Positions 23,218 through 31,012 of a stretch of 37,271 nucleotides of DNA are shown one piece after another. Position 1 is the first letter of the stretch. Each line of letters opens with the position of its first letter. This stretch comes from Granulicella sp. (GTDB lineage: Bacteria > Acidobacteriota > Terriglobia > Terriglobales > Acidobacteriaceae). The notes under the pieces were generated by a model. That model had not been told where the DNA came from, made no database searches, and worked only from the letters and a program-made list of their open reading frames with translations. Position numbers and translations under genes: made by a program. The DNA is taken from positions 1 to 37,271 of the forward strand of contig JANYLK010000186.1 in assembly GCA_025357875.1 (NCBI GenBank), read 5' to 3'.

Positions 23218-24015
23218 ATGCCAATGACCAAGCCGCGTATCGCCATTCCCGTTCCAACCAGCACCGACCTCGAGTACAACCGCCGCTCGTGGGCGCAATA
23301 CGCCAGCGCGATCGAGCGCAGTGGTGCAGAAGCCGTCGAAGTGCCGCTAAATCAACCACCTGCGGCAACCGCCAAGCTTATCGCCGACTGCCAGGGCATT
23401 CTGCTTCCAGGCAGCGGAGCCGACGTCAACCCGCAGAAGTATGGCCAGGAACCCGATCCCGAGTGCGCCCCGGCCGATCCCGCCCGCGAGAATGTAGACG
23501 AACTCCTGCTTCAGGACGCGCACAATATGGGCAAGCCGATCTTTACCATCTGCTTCGGTACCCAGATGCTGAACGTCTGGCGCGGCGGAACGCTCGTCCA
23601 GCACCTCACAGGAATGCCGGTCAACCACAAAGCCGGCAAAGCCGTCGGAGTCGCTCACATAGCTGCGGTCGCACCGCACTCGCTGCTGGGCGAATTGGCC
23701 ACGCCCGAAGAGGCGCCCGAACGGGACGGTTTCCTTCGCCTCCCCATAAATTCCAGCCATCACCAGGCCATTGGCATCGCCGGAGACGGCCTGCGCATCT
23801 CCGCACGCAGCCCCGAAGACGGCGTCGTCGAAGCCATCGAACAGGCCACTGATGGTTCAGGCACGCCCGAAGGCGTGGGCGGCAACTTCATCCTCGGCGT
23901 GCAATGGCATCCCGAACGCACCTTCGACAACAGCGCCGCTTCCCGCGCCCTCTTCAGCCGTTTCGTCGCCGAAGCCGCCGCCTGGACACCCCGTGCTCCT
24001 CAACCCGCCGTTTAG
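23218..24015 (+). CDS. Class-I glutamine-amidotransferase-like hydrolase (peptidase C26, gamma-glutamyl-GABA hydrolase family)
   Basis: A 265-residue protein of the PuuD-like family, which hydrolyses gamma-glutamyl bonds. Seen: an N-terminal strand RIAIPVPTS, LLPGSGADVNPQKYG (the family's oxyanion-side loop), the nucleophile C112 in FTICFGTQMLNVW, INSSHHQAI, and the catalytic His/Glu pair in VQWHPE (H231, E233). The nucleophile elbow reads ICFG rather than the usual ICRG. There are no other polyamine-catabolism genes nearby, so the substrate need not be gamma-glutamyl-GABA. ATG 23218 is used; a second in-frame ATG follows two codons later. The gap to rsmG contains a family C repeat. Confidence 0.85.
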   Translation: MPMTKPRIAIPVPTSTDLEYNRRSWAQYASAIERSGAEAVEVPLNQPPAATAKLIADCQGILLPGSGADVNPQKYGQEPDPECAPADPARENVDELLLQDAHNMGKPIFTICFGTQMLNVWRGGTLVQHLTGMPVNHKAGKAVGVAHIAAVAPHSLLGELATPEEAPERDGFLRLPINSSHHQAIGIAGDGLRISARSPEDGVVEAIEQATDGSGTPEGVGGNFILGVQWHPERTFDNSAASRALFSRFVAEAAAWTPRAPQPAV

Positions 24016-24055
24016 TTTGTCATTCTGCGCGACGCGAGCAGAATGCCATTCGGAG
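24016..24055 (+). repeat. Family C repeat
   Basis: TTTGTCATTCTGCGCGACGC then GAGCAGAATGCCATTC, with arms TTCTGC/GCAGAA. Confidence 0.65.
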
Positions 24056-24135
24056 CGTAAACGGAGTGATTGTCACTCTGACGTGCGCTTTCCAAAGGGA
24101 AATCCCCGTATATCGCACTTTTGCCGAGGCTTTAG

Positions 24136-24756
24136 TTGACTCCCGATGCCATCGCCAATCTGCTCCTGCAATATGTCGCCGCAGCGCCCGAACCGGCGTG
24201 CGGCTGGCCTGAAATCAACGCACAACTCGCTATTTATCTTGAACTTATGCGGAAATGGAGCGGTTTCACCAATCTTACCGCGATTCGAACGCCAGAGGAC
24301 ATCGTTCGTCGGCATTTCGGCGAAAGTCTGTTCGTCGGCACCTTTTTAGGGCCGTGTCCCACTTTGCTCGATTTCGGCTCCGGAGCAGGCTTTCCCGGCG
24401 TGCCTATTCAATTGTTGCGCTCTGACATCCAGGTCACACTCGCCGAGTCACAAGGGAAAAAGGCGTCGTTCCTACGCGAAGTTGCGCGCACTCTTCTGCT
24501 TCCTACGGAGGTTTGGGCCGCTCGCGTGGAGACAATGCCCCAAACTCGACGGTTCCACACCGTTACCCTTAGGGCAGTTGACGATATGGAAGCAGCAATC
24601 CACGAGGCAGCATGCCGCGCAACACACCGCGTCATGATCCTTGGAACCTCGAAACAGGCCGAATCTCCCGCCCTCTCCATACAATTCAACAAGGCTAAGG
24701 TCATCCCTATCCCCAACTCGACGGACAGGGTGCTTCTAATAGCTAACCGAATTTGA
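24136..24756 (+). CDS. rsmG: 16S rRNA (guanine-527-N7) methyltransferase
   Basis: A 206-residue SAM-dependent methyltransferase that modifies G527 of 16S rRNA. The start is TTG 24136, with GAGG 7 bases upstream; no in-frame ATG or GTG exists before the family core. Conserved features: INAQLAIYLELMRKWSGFTN, LTAIRTPEDIVRRHFGESLF, the SAM motif TLLDFGSGAGFPGVP (about 76-90), and LAESQGKKASFLREVAR. The C-terminal part (VTLRAVDDMEAAI) matches the usual RAVA segment. It is followed within 5 bases by a parS site and then parA-parB, the classical gidB-parA-parB origin-proximal order. Confidence 0.9.
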   Translation: MTPDAIANLLLQYVAAAPEPACGWPEINAQLAIYLELMRKWSGFTNLTAIRTPEDIVRRHFGESLFVGTFLGPCPTLLDFGSGAGFPGVPIQLLRSDIQVTLAESQGKKASFLREVARTLLLPTEVWAARVETMPQTRRFHTVTLRAVDDMEAAIHEAACRATHRVMILGTSKQAESPALSIQFNKAKVIPIPNSTDRVLLIANRI

Positions 24757-24760
24757 GCGG

Positions 24761-24776
24761 TGTTCCACGTGGAACA
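24761..24776. promoter_or_regulatory. parS site 1 (perfect 16-base palindrome)
   Basis: TGTTCCACGTGGAACA is a perfect palindrome matching the chromosomal parS consensus TGTTTCACGTGAAACA with one symmetric change (T to C and A to G). It is placed right after rsmG and before parA-parB. Confidence 0.9.
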
Positions 24777-24839
24777 TTCCTGATACCTCATTGAATTTGC
24801 CCCCGGACTTCGTGCTTCCGAGGCTCAAATCTCCCAAAA

Positions 24840-24855
24840 CGTTCCACGTGGAACA
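24840..24855. promoter_or_regulatory. parS site 2
   Basis: CGTTCCACGTGGAACA differs from site 1 only in the first base. It lies 79 bases from site 1. Confidence 0.85.
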
Positions 24856-24883
24856 ATCCCTTGCCCGGTCTTCCCGAAGAAAG

Positions 24884-25048
24884 TTTTCCACATCAGCTCA
24901 GACCAATCCGCCTCTCCCATCGCCCCGTCCAGAGCCTCTCCGCAAGCTTTCTCCACAGGGCAACACCCTTCTGCACAGCCTTCCAACCTTGCCATCTCAC
25001 GATTTGCGACCTAAGCTTCGTGTACATCGTGTCCACGCTATCTGCACA
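24884..25048 (+). other. Candidate oriC segment with DnaA-box-like 9-mers
   Basis: Four same-strand 9-mers resemble the DnaA box TTATNCACA: TTTTCCACA (24884-24892), TTCTCCACA (24949-24957), TTCTGCACA (24969-24977), each with one mismatch, and ATCTGCACA (25040-25048) with two. They lie between parS and the ParA core, near where the plus strand changes from C-rich to G-rich. An AT-rich unwinding element is not obvious. This is an inference, and part of the segment may be parA coding sequence. Confidence 0.45.
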
Positions 25049-25928
25049 ATCGAACGCATACTCCGACCCGCCAAGCGCAGGCCAATCCAATCCCCAGTCC
25101 AAAGTCCTCGCCGTCGTCAATCAAAAAGGCGGCGTCGGTAAGACTACGACCGCAATCAATCTCGCAGCCGGACTGGCACTTGAAGGGCTGCCTACGCTGC
25201 TGATCGATTGCGATCCGCAGGCAAATGCTACCGGAGGCCTTGGCGTCGCGCGCGACGAGACACGGCTCAGTGTGTACGACGTTCTGATGGGCAACGCGAG
25301 CCTCGACGAAACCCTGATGAACACTGGTGTTTCGAATCTTATACTCTTGCCTGGAAGCAAGAATATGGTGGGCGCGAACCTCGAACTTGTCGGCCAAGAA
25401 CGACGCGAATTTCGCCTGCGTGAGGCCATTGAGCCAATCCGGCACAAGTATCCATTTATCGTTCTTGACTGCCCGCCGGCCCTTGACTTGCTGACTCTAA
25501 ACGCTTTAGTGGCTTCGGATGGGCTTCTAGTCCCGATGCAGGCTGAGTATTTCGCGCTGGAAGGGATTACTGAGTTGATGCAGACGCTGGATCGCGTTTC
25601 GCAGGCGTTCAATCCCACGCTCGCGCTGGAAGGCGTTCTGCTGACTATGTACGACGACCGCACCAATCTGTCGCAACAGGTCACTGACAATTTGCGAGGT
25701 TTTTTCGGCGAAAAGTTGCTGAAGGCCACTATTCCGCGCAACATCCGTTTGGCCGAAGCGCCAAGCCACGGCAAACCGGTGCAGCTCTACGATCCGAGGT
25801 CGAAGGGAGCCGAAGCGTATACAGCGCTGGCGCTGGAGCTGCTGCGCCGCAACGGCATTGCGAGCCGAAAAGCCAAGGCGCAGCCGGCCACAGGATCGGA
25901 CGGCCCAAAATTCTGGCCTTATAGATGA
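25029..25928 (+). CDS. parA: Chromosome-partitioning ATPase ParA/Soj
   Basis: A ParA-type Walker ATPase that drives segregation of the origin with ParB. The deviant Walker A motif KGGVGKTT (in [20 protein letters not shown]), the ATPase motif [14 protein letters not shown], and [20 protein letters not shown] are all present, as is AEYFALEGI. The end [20 protein letters not shown] is typical of chromosomal Soj. The start is uncertain: no in-frame ATG precedes the Walker motif. GTG 25029 (chosen), GTG 25020 and TTG 24861 are possible, and none has a good ribosome-binding site. The longer readings would run through the second half of the parS/DnaA-box-like region. The stop overlaps ATGA with a possible parB start. 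Confidence 0.93.
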   Translation: MSTLSAQSNAYSDPPSAGQSNPQSKVLAVVNQKGGVGKTTTAINLAAGLALEGLPTLLIDCDPQANATGGLGVARDETRLSVYDVLMGNASLDETLMNTGVSNLILLPGSKNMVGANLELVGQERREFRLREAIEPIRHKYPFIVLDCPPALDLLTLNALVASDGLLVPMQAEYFALEGITELMQTLDRVSQAFNPTLALEGVLLTMYDDRTNLSQQVTDNLRGFFGEKLLKATIPRNIRLAEAPSHGKPVQLYDPRSKGAEAYTALALELLRRNGIASRKAKAQPATGSDGPKFWPYR

Positions 25929-25975
25929 ACGCAAAACCGGCTCTGAAATCCTGTAATCTGCAGAAAAGAGGCAAC

Positions 25976-26872
25976 ATGGAAACAACGAATTACATTGACC
26001 CGAAGCGCCGTTCCGCGCTGGGCAAGGGTATTGAATCGCTGCTCGGTCCGCGTCCGCAGGCTGCAGCTGCGCCTGATTCGACCGGGAAACCGCTGGAGAT
26101 CGCGCTTGATCGCATCGATCGCAATCCGAACCAAACTCGGACCGCATTCGATGAGGAGAAGCTCTCGGAACTTGCTCAATCCATTGCGGCTACGGGTGTT
26201 GTGCAGCCGATCGTGGTGCGCGAATTGCCGGGAGGACGCTATCAGTTGATCATGGGTGAGCGACGCTGGAGAGCCTCGCAGATCGCGGGCAAGGCGACCA
26301 TTCCGGCGATTGTGCGGCAAGTTTCGGATGAGCAGGCGATGGAGATGACCATTGTCGAGAACCTGCAGCGGGCCGATTTGAACCCGATGGAGCAGGCGCG
26401 CGCCTACGAACGGTTGAGCCGCGACTTCCACCTGACCCAGGAGCAGATCGCGAAGCGCACCGGCAAAGATCGGGCCAGCATTGGTAACTTCATTCGTTTG
26501 TTGAAGCTGCCTGGCGGCATCCAGTCTCTGGTCGAGAAGGGCGATCTGACATTCGGCCATGCCCGGGCGTTGCTGGCGCTGGAATCGTCGAAGAATTTTA
26601 CGGACGTGGTCGAGGCTATTCTCGATCAGAATCTGTCTGTCCGACAGACCGAAGCCATGGTTTCGGCAATGCTGAATCCGGAACAGAAGCCTAAGAAGAA
26701 GGTCGCTGAGGTGCAAGCGCAGGATGCGAACGTGCGCGAAGCGCAGGACCAGCTACAGCGGCGTCTGGGACTGAAGGTGCGTATTGAAGATAAGAAAGGC
26801 AAGGGCCGGGTAATTATCGAATACGCGGGGGTAGACGATTTCGACGCGATTCTGAGCGCGTTGGGTGGGTAA
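25976..26872 (+). CDS. parB: Chromosome-partitioning protein ParB/Spo0J
   Basis: A 298-residue CTP-dependent DNA clamp that loads at parS. ATG 25976 (METTNYIDPKRRSALGKGIE) has GAGG 6 bases upstream and starts at the family's conserved RxALGKG; the upstream ATG 25925 overlaps the parA stop but has no ribosome-binding site. Domains: N-terminal CTP-binding with GERRWRA and TIVENLQRADLNPMEQARAY; a central helix-turn-helix (TQEQIAKRTGKDRASIGNFI, RLLKLP) that reads parS; and a C-terminal dimerisation domain after a Lys-rich linker (KPKKKVAEVQ). Its target sites are visible at 24761 and 24840. Co-transcribed with parA. Confidence 0.95.
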   Translation: METTNYIDPKRRSALGKGIESLLGPRPQAAAAPDSTGKPLEIALDRIDRNPNQTRTAFDEEKLSELAQSIAATGVVQPIVVRELPGGRYQLIMGERRWRASQIAGKATIPAIVRQVSDEQAMEMTIVENLQRADLNPMEQARAYERLSRDFHLTQEQIAKRTGKDRASIGNFIRLLKLPGGIQSLVEKGDLTFGHARALLALESSKNFTDVVEAILDQNLSVRQTEAMVSAMLNPEQKPKKKVAEVQAQDANVREAQDQLQRRLGLKVRIEDKKGKGRVIIEYAGVDDFDAILSALGG

Positions 26873-27186
26873 GCGGTGTCAGGCATCAGAAATCCGTAAA
26901 AGCAACTGATGTGGTTACGAATTGTCGTGTCTTCGTGGGGTTAAAATCGCAAGCTGATCCCGGCACGATCGGCCGCCGTTGCCAATCTGCAGCGGCGCAA
27001 GTTCCTGGCCCAGCCGCTTGATCAATCGTGTCGCTGGAGCCATGTACTTCGCATCGCTGGTATGCCCTTCGGATTGCTTCCGGCTACATCGCTTTTTCAG
27101 CAGCCTCGCCGTCCCGCGATCAATGGGATAGCAGCAATGACATCGAGTGAATATAGAAAAGCGCGTCTGGGGACTACGCTTCTCTC

Positions 27187-28695
27187 TTGGTCTCCGTTGA
27201 TTCGAGGGCATTTGAAGCTGCACTACATCTATACTCGAAACGACGAGGTCCGGAAGAATTGAATTATCGGCAAGGAATCGCTAGTGTTTGGCCGCGCTTT
27301 TTGGCGTGGCTGATTCGGCGTTTGCCGAACGAACAGAAGCGCCTTCTGGCGATTACTATTTTTGCCGGCGGCCTGTGCGGATTAGCGGCAGTATCTTTCC
27401 ATCTCAGCATTGGGTGGCTAGAGAGACTGCTGATCAATCGAGCCAACACGGCGACGGGACATAGCTGGATCGTTTGGACAATCCTCACACCGGGCGTGGG
27501 CGGGCTGGTAGCGGGTCTGGGATTGACTTACTGGGCTCCTGCCGCCGCCGGCAGCGGCATTCCACAGGTCAAGGTGGCGTACGTGCTGCGCTCGGGGCTG
27601 GTGTCGATAAGAGAAACCATCGGCAAGTTTGTTCTTTGCGCTCTTCAAATCGGTTCGGGCGCTTCGCTGGGGTTGGAGGGGCCGACGGTTCAGATTTGCG
27701 CAGGCGTCAGTAGCATGATGGCGCGGGCGGCGCGGCTCAGCCCGGAATCCAGTCGGCGAATGACTTCGGTGGGTATGGCTGCAGGGATTGCTGCGGCTTT
27801 CAATGCCCCTATCGCTGCCATCACTTTCACGTTGGAAGAATTAATGGGCGACCTCAACCAGACCATGCTCTCGGGTGTGATCGTGGCTGCGGCTTTGGCA
27901 GCCGTAGTCGAGCACATCATTCTGGGGACGAAACCTGTGTTCCACGTATCTCGGCAGTACGTGCTCACAAACGCATCGTCGCTGATCTGGTACGCACTCC
28001 TAGGCGTGTTGGCGGCCGTAGTTTCAGTCACGTTTACGGACTCCCTGTTGTGGCTGCGGGCGCGATTCAAAGAGTTCACCGCCTTCCCCAGATGGGCGCA
28101 TCCGGCGCTGGGCGGACTGGCAACCGGCGCCCTGGCGGTGGTTGGGCTCGAGTTATTTCACCTAAACGGGATTGCCGGCGATCCCTACAAGACGCTGGAA
28201 CTGGCACTCACCGGGACGATGCCGGTGGTTTTCATGGCCGTGTTCTGTGTGCTTAAGCTCCTGGCTACGGTTTGCTCGTATTCAAGTGGAGGCTCGGGAG
28301 GCATCTTCGCGCCTGCCTTATTTATGGGGGCAATGTTGGGCGGCTCCATAGGGTATCTTGACGTGACCGTATTCCATCACTCGACAGATGCAATAGGTGC
28401 CTTTGCGGTAGTGGGCATGGGGGCGGTGTTTGCTGGTATTGTCCGCGCGCCCATAACATCCGTCCTGATTGTATTCGAAATGACCGGAGGCTACGGACTG
28501 GTGCTGCCGCTGATGATCGCCAACATGACCGCCTTCGCGTTGGCCCGCTACTGGCGTGAGGTGCCGGTGTACGACGCTTTGCTCGCGCAGGATGGCATCT
28601 ATTTGCCGCACCGGACCACACCTGTCTATCCACCCGAGGATGCGCCACGTTCGCCCAGACTGCACGAAGGCGAAACGGAAGATGCGACGGCTTGA
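27187..28695 (+). CDS. ClC-family chloride channel/antiporter
   Basis: A polytopic ClC protein of about 500 residues without CBS domains. Selectivity motifs: GSGIP (122-126), GLEGP (162-166, gating E164) and GGIFAPALFMGAMLGG. The internal Glu pair in ITFTLEELM (E217/E218) is the position that passes protons in bacterial exchangers, so Cl-/H+ exchange is more likely than a channel; whether the pair aligns with E203 of ClC-ec1 needs alignment. C-terminal residues from about 475 are a soluble tail (PVYPPEDAPRSPRLHEGE). The start is uncertain: TTG 27187 is used; TTG 27259 is a shorter alternative. The 314 bases before it (26873-27186) hold no gene I can support and no repeat. Confidence 0.88.
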   Translation: MVSVDSRAFEAALHLYSKRRGPEELNYRQGIASVWPRFLAWLIRRLPNEQKRLLAITIFAGGLCGLAAVSFHLSIGWLERLLINRANTATGHSWIVWTILTPGVGGLVAGLGLTYWAPAAAGSGIPQVKVAYVLRSGLVSIRETIGKFVLCALQIGSGASLGLEGPTVQICAGVSSMMARAARLSPESSRRMTSVGMAAGIAAAFNAPIAAITFTLEELMGDLNQTMLSGVIVAAALAAVVEHIILGTKPVFHVSRQYVLTNASSLIWYALLGVLAAVVSVTFTDSLLWLRARFKEFTAFPRWAHPALGGLATGALAVVGLELFHLNGIAGDPYKTLELALTGTMPVVFMAVFCVLKLLATVCSYSSGGSGGIFAPALFMGAMLGGSIGYLDVTVFHHSTDAIGAFAVVGMGAVFAGIVRAPITSVLIVFEMTGGYGLVLPLMIANMTAFALARYWREVPVYDALLAQDGIYLPHRTTPVYPPEDAPRSPRLHEGETEDATA

Positions 28696-28754
28696 TACTA
28701 CGAGAAGCTGATGCAAGCCGTTTGCGGCCGAGGGGAAGATTCAAGAGCATCAGC

Positions 28755-28880
28755 ATAGAACATTCCCGAGGCTGGTCGGCCTGTCGGTTCGCGAGGAAGC
28801 GACGTATCGGCGTTGCAGGCCAGCGACCACGGCGTCGATATCTTCGACGGCGAATGCGATATGGCGGATGCCCGGGGCTA
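28755..28880 (-). pseudogene. Remnant of a VOC (glyoxalase/bleomycin-resistance) family gene
   Basis: On the minus strand the segment reads IRHIAFAVEDIDAVVAGLQR, which is the second-half motif of many VOC-family enzymes. It then loses family similarity (YVASSRTDRPTSLG) and stops at a TGA near 28756. Its upstream side is replaced by a family B repeat. No complete domain can be assembled. Confidence 0.55.
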
Positions 28881-28950
28881 AAGCCCGGTGATTCCAGGGG
28901 TTTTATTCGTGGGGTTGAAACCCCACGCTCCCTCCGTAACGTGGGGCCCG
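28868..28950 (-). repeat. Family B-type repeat, inverted orientation
   Basis: CCCGGGGCTAAAGCCCGG, then GGGGTTGAAACCCC, then ACGTGGGG, with the arms reversed relative to all copies left of 25 kb. It separates two gene remnants. Confidence 0.75.
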
Positions 28951-29160
28951 CGTAGCTTCTCAACCGGTGGTATTGGATGGTGTTCAGGGGCGAGATCGCC
29001 GGATCGTTCCAGCCGTGATACAGGATCAGCTTGCCGCTGCGCAGCGGCTCAGATCGGGATCGGTTGCGTTCAGTGCCTCCGCGGTCTTGGCGTCGGCTGC
29101 ACGGACAGCCGCATCCGTGGCGGTCAAAGCGTTCCAGTTCAGATCGTCAAATACCATGCA
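28940..29160 (-). pseudogene. Remnant of a tannase/feruloyl-esterase family gene, frameshifted
   Basis: On the minus strand one frame reads MVFDDLNWNALTATDAAVRA, and NATDPDLS, then runs into a stop. The next frame continues RSGKLILYHGWNDPAISPLN and TIQYH, which are the catalytic-Asp-region motifs of tannase/feruloyl esterase proteins. The frame break is near 29040-29050 and the 3' side is cut by a family B repeat. Only a fragment of about 70 residues of a normally 500-residue enzyme is left. Confidence 0.6.
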
Positions 29161-29227
29161 GTGTGGTGTCTCAGAAGTTCTCATCGTGGATGGAACGAGA
29201 GGACGGCAATAACAGAGGCTAAATACG

Positions 29228-29258
29228 GGGATTCTTCGCTACGCTCAGAATGACAAAC
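29228..29258 (-). repeat. Family C repeat, inverted orientation
   Basis: GGGGATTCTTCGCTACGCTC then AGAATGACAAA is the reverse complement of the GTCATTCTGAGCG...CGAAGAATCCCC form seen at 13021. Confidence 0.8.
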
Positions 29259-29395
29259 TTAAAACAATGGTGCGCGAAATTGTGGGACAGCACAGTAGCG
29301 AAAGTAATTCTGCAGGGGATTCAAGTAGGCGGCGGTCTGGCGTAGACTCAAACTGCCAACCTCAATTCCCCTTTTTCGAAAAGGATATGCAGCTT

Positions 29396-30721
29396 ATGAC
29401 ATCTTCTACAATTCGCCGCAGCCCGTATTTGTTACTCAGAATGTTACACATTGTTTTGGCTGCGATTGTCTTGCTCAACGTCGGCGGTTACGCGAACGAT
29501 GCGCAGGCGCAGACCGTAGGGCGAACGCTGATTCGCACTGGGCATCTGCTGGATGTGAGCACGGGCGCGGAGCCGGCGGGGCAGACGATTATTGTTACTG
29601 GCGACCGCATCACGGCGATTGCGCCGACTGCGTCTACGCCCGCGGGTGCTGGCGATTCCGTTGTCGATCTGTCGAATATGTATGTGCTGCCGGGGTTGAT
29701 TGACGTGCATACGCACCTGACCATGGCGACTAATTTCGATCCGTATTTTGAGCTGTCGATGACGCCGGCGAAGGAGGCGATTATTGGCGTTGAGAATGCC
29801 AAGGTGACGCTCGAGGCGGGCTTTACGTCGGTGCGCAATGTTGGCGCGGGGAGCTTTACCGATGTGGCACTGCGCGACGAGATTAATGCAGGACATATTC
29901 CGGGGCCGCATATGCAGGTGTCCGGACCGGCGCTTGGCATCACGGGCGGACATATGGACGACAACCTGCTGCCGTACGACTACCACGACGTTGGGCAGGG
30001 CGTGGCGGATGGGATTCCGGCGGTGCAGCACATGGTTCGGCAGAATATTAAGTACGGTGCGGACCTGATCAAGATTGGCGCAACCGGCGGCGTGTTGTCG
30101 AAGGGCGATGACCCGCAGGCGAGCCAGTACACGCGCGAAGAGATGCAGGCGATTGTGGCGGACGCGCATCGGCTTGGGCGCAAGGTCGCCGCGCATGCGC
30201 ATGGAGCGCAGGGAATTCTGTGGGCGACGGAGGCAGGCGTCGATTCGATTGAGCATGGATCGTACCTGGACGACGCGGGCATTGCGGCGATGAAGCAGCA
30301 TGGGACTTATCTCGTGCCGACTGCGTACCTAATCGACTGGATGCAGACGAATGGGAATCTGCCGGCGATCTATCAGCAGAAGATGAAGGACGTCAGCGCA
30401 GTCGAGAAGACGAATGCGATGAAGGCGATCAAGGCTGGAGTGAAGGTTGCGCTGGGTACCGATGCGGCCGTGTATCCGCATGGGTTGAATGCGCATGAGA
30501 TCGATGTGTACGTGAACCAGTTCGGGATGACGCCGCTGCAGGGAATCCAGACGGGTACGGTGAACGCGGCCGACCTGATGGGATGGACGGATCGCGCCGG
30601 ATCGATTGCGCCCGGTAAGTGGGCCGATATTATCGCCGTCGATGGTGATCCTCTGAAAGATGTGCGCGTGCTGCAGCATGTCAGCTTCGTGATGAAGAGC
30701 GGGGTTGTTTATAAACAATAG
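29396..30721 (+). CDS. Secreted metal-dependent amidohydrolase (imidazolonepropionase-like)
   Basis: A 441-residue amidohydrolase-superfamily enzyme with an N-terminal signal peptide (LLLRMLHIVLAAIVLLNVGG, cleavage near AQAQ). ATG 29396 is preferred to ATG 29387 because AAGGA lies 10 bases from the former and 1 from the latter. Metal ligands: HxH in VLPGLIDVHTHL (H105, H107), a Lys likely carboxylated in DLIKIGATGG (K226), AAHAHG (H267/H269), SIEHGSYLDD (H287) and LGTDAAV (D356). That is the binuclear pattern of Sgx9260/Xaa-Pro-dipeptidase-like members, which often hydrolyse N-acyl or dipeptide substrates. The end PGKWADIIAVDGDPLKDV is typical. The periplasmic substrate is unknown. Confidence 0.88.
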   Translation: MTSSTIRRSPYLLLRMLHIVLAAIVLLNVGGYANDAQAQTVGRTLIRTGHLLDVSTGAEPAGQTIIVTGDRITAIAPTASTPAGAGDSVVDLSNMYVLPGLIDVHTHLTMATNFDPYFELSMTPAKEAIIGVENAKVTLEAGFTSVRNVGAGSFTDVALRDEINAGHIPGPHMQVSGPALGITGGHMDDNLLPYDYHDVGQGVADGIPAVQHMVRQNIKYGADLIKIGATGGVLSKGDDPQASQYTREEMQAIVADAHRLGRKVAAHAHGAQGILWATEAGVDSIEHGSYLDDAGIAAMKQHGTYLVPTAYLIDWMQTNGNLPAIYQQKMKDVSAVEKTNAMKAIKAGVKVALGTDAAVYPHGLNAHEIDVYVNQFGMTPLQGIQTGTVNAADLMGWTDRAGSIAPGKWADIIAVDGDPLKDVRVLQHVSFVMKSGVVYKQ

Positions 30722-30775
30722 GGGCTGGGCGGTGCGTCACGCATTCGCGTCTGAACAGGAGCAGAGGTAAGCAGG

Positions 30776-30843
30776 AGCCGGGGCTAAAGCCCGCCGATTT
30801 GTAGGCCACTTACCGCGGGCTGAAGCCCGCCGCTACTCCGAGA
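30776..30843 (-). repeat. Family B repeat, inverted orientation
   Basis: GGGGCTAAAGCCC, GCCGATTTG spacer, CCACTTACCGCGGGCTGAAG then CCCGCCGCTACTCCG. This is the reverse complement of the copy at 17346. Confidence 0.85.
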
Positions 30844-30860
30844 ACGATGATCTCGGGCCG

Positions 30861-30961
30861 CTCTATGTCATTCCTCTCACCTCTCATGCCTCTCTGTCAT
30901 TCCTCTCGACTCTCATGCCTCTATGTCATTCCTCTTACCTCTCATACCTCTCTGTCATTTC
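30861..30961 (+). repeat. Tandem 29-base repeat, 3.5 copies
   Basis: Units begin at 30861, 30890, 30919 and 30948 with CTCT(A/C)TGTCATTCCTCT and end CTCATGC or CTCATAC. It is non-coding and lies about 50 bases before the next start codon. Confidence 0.85.
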
Positions 30962-31012
30962 GTCAGGGCTAAAGGGACGCACTACACTTTACCTAGCAAC
31001 TAGTGACCTCCT

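Noticed and set aside
26873-27186. Possible small gene between parB and the ClC gene (e.g. minus frame ending near 26915)
   Set aside because: The peptide (ATRLIKRLGQELAPLQIGNG) matches nothing I recognise, has no ribosome-binding site and overlaps the ClC start; insufficient support.
30861-30961. CRISPR array
   Set aside because: The 29-base units follow each other directly with no unique spacers, and there are no cas genes. Family A copies are also spaced 70-90 bases apart in places but without spacer-like structure.
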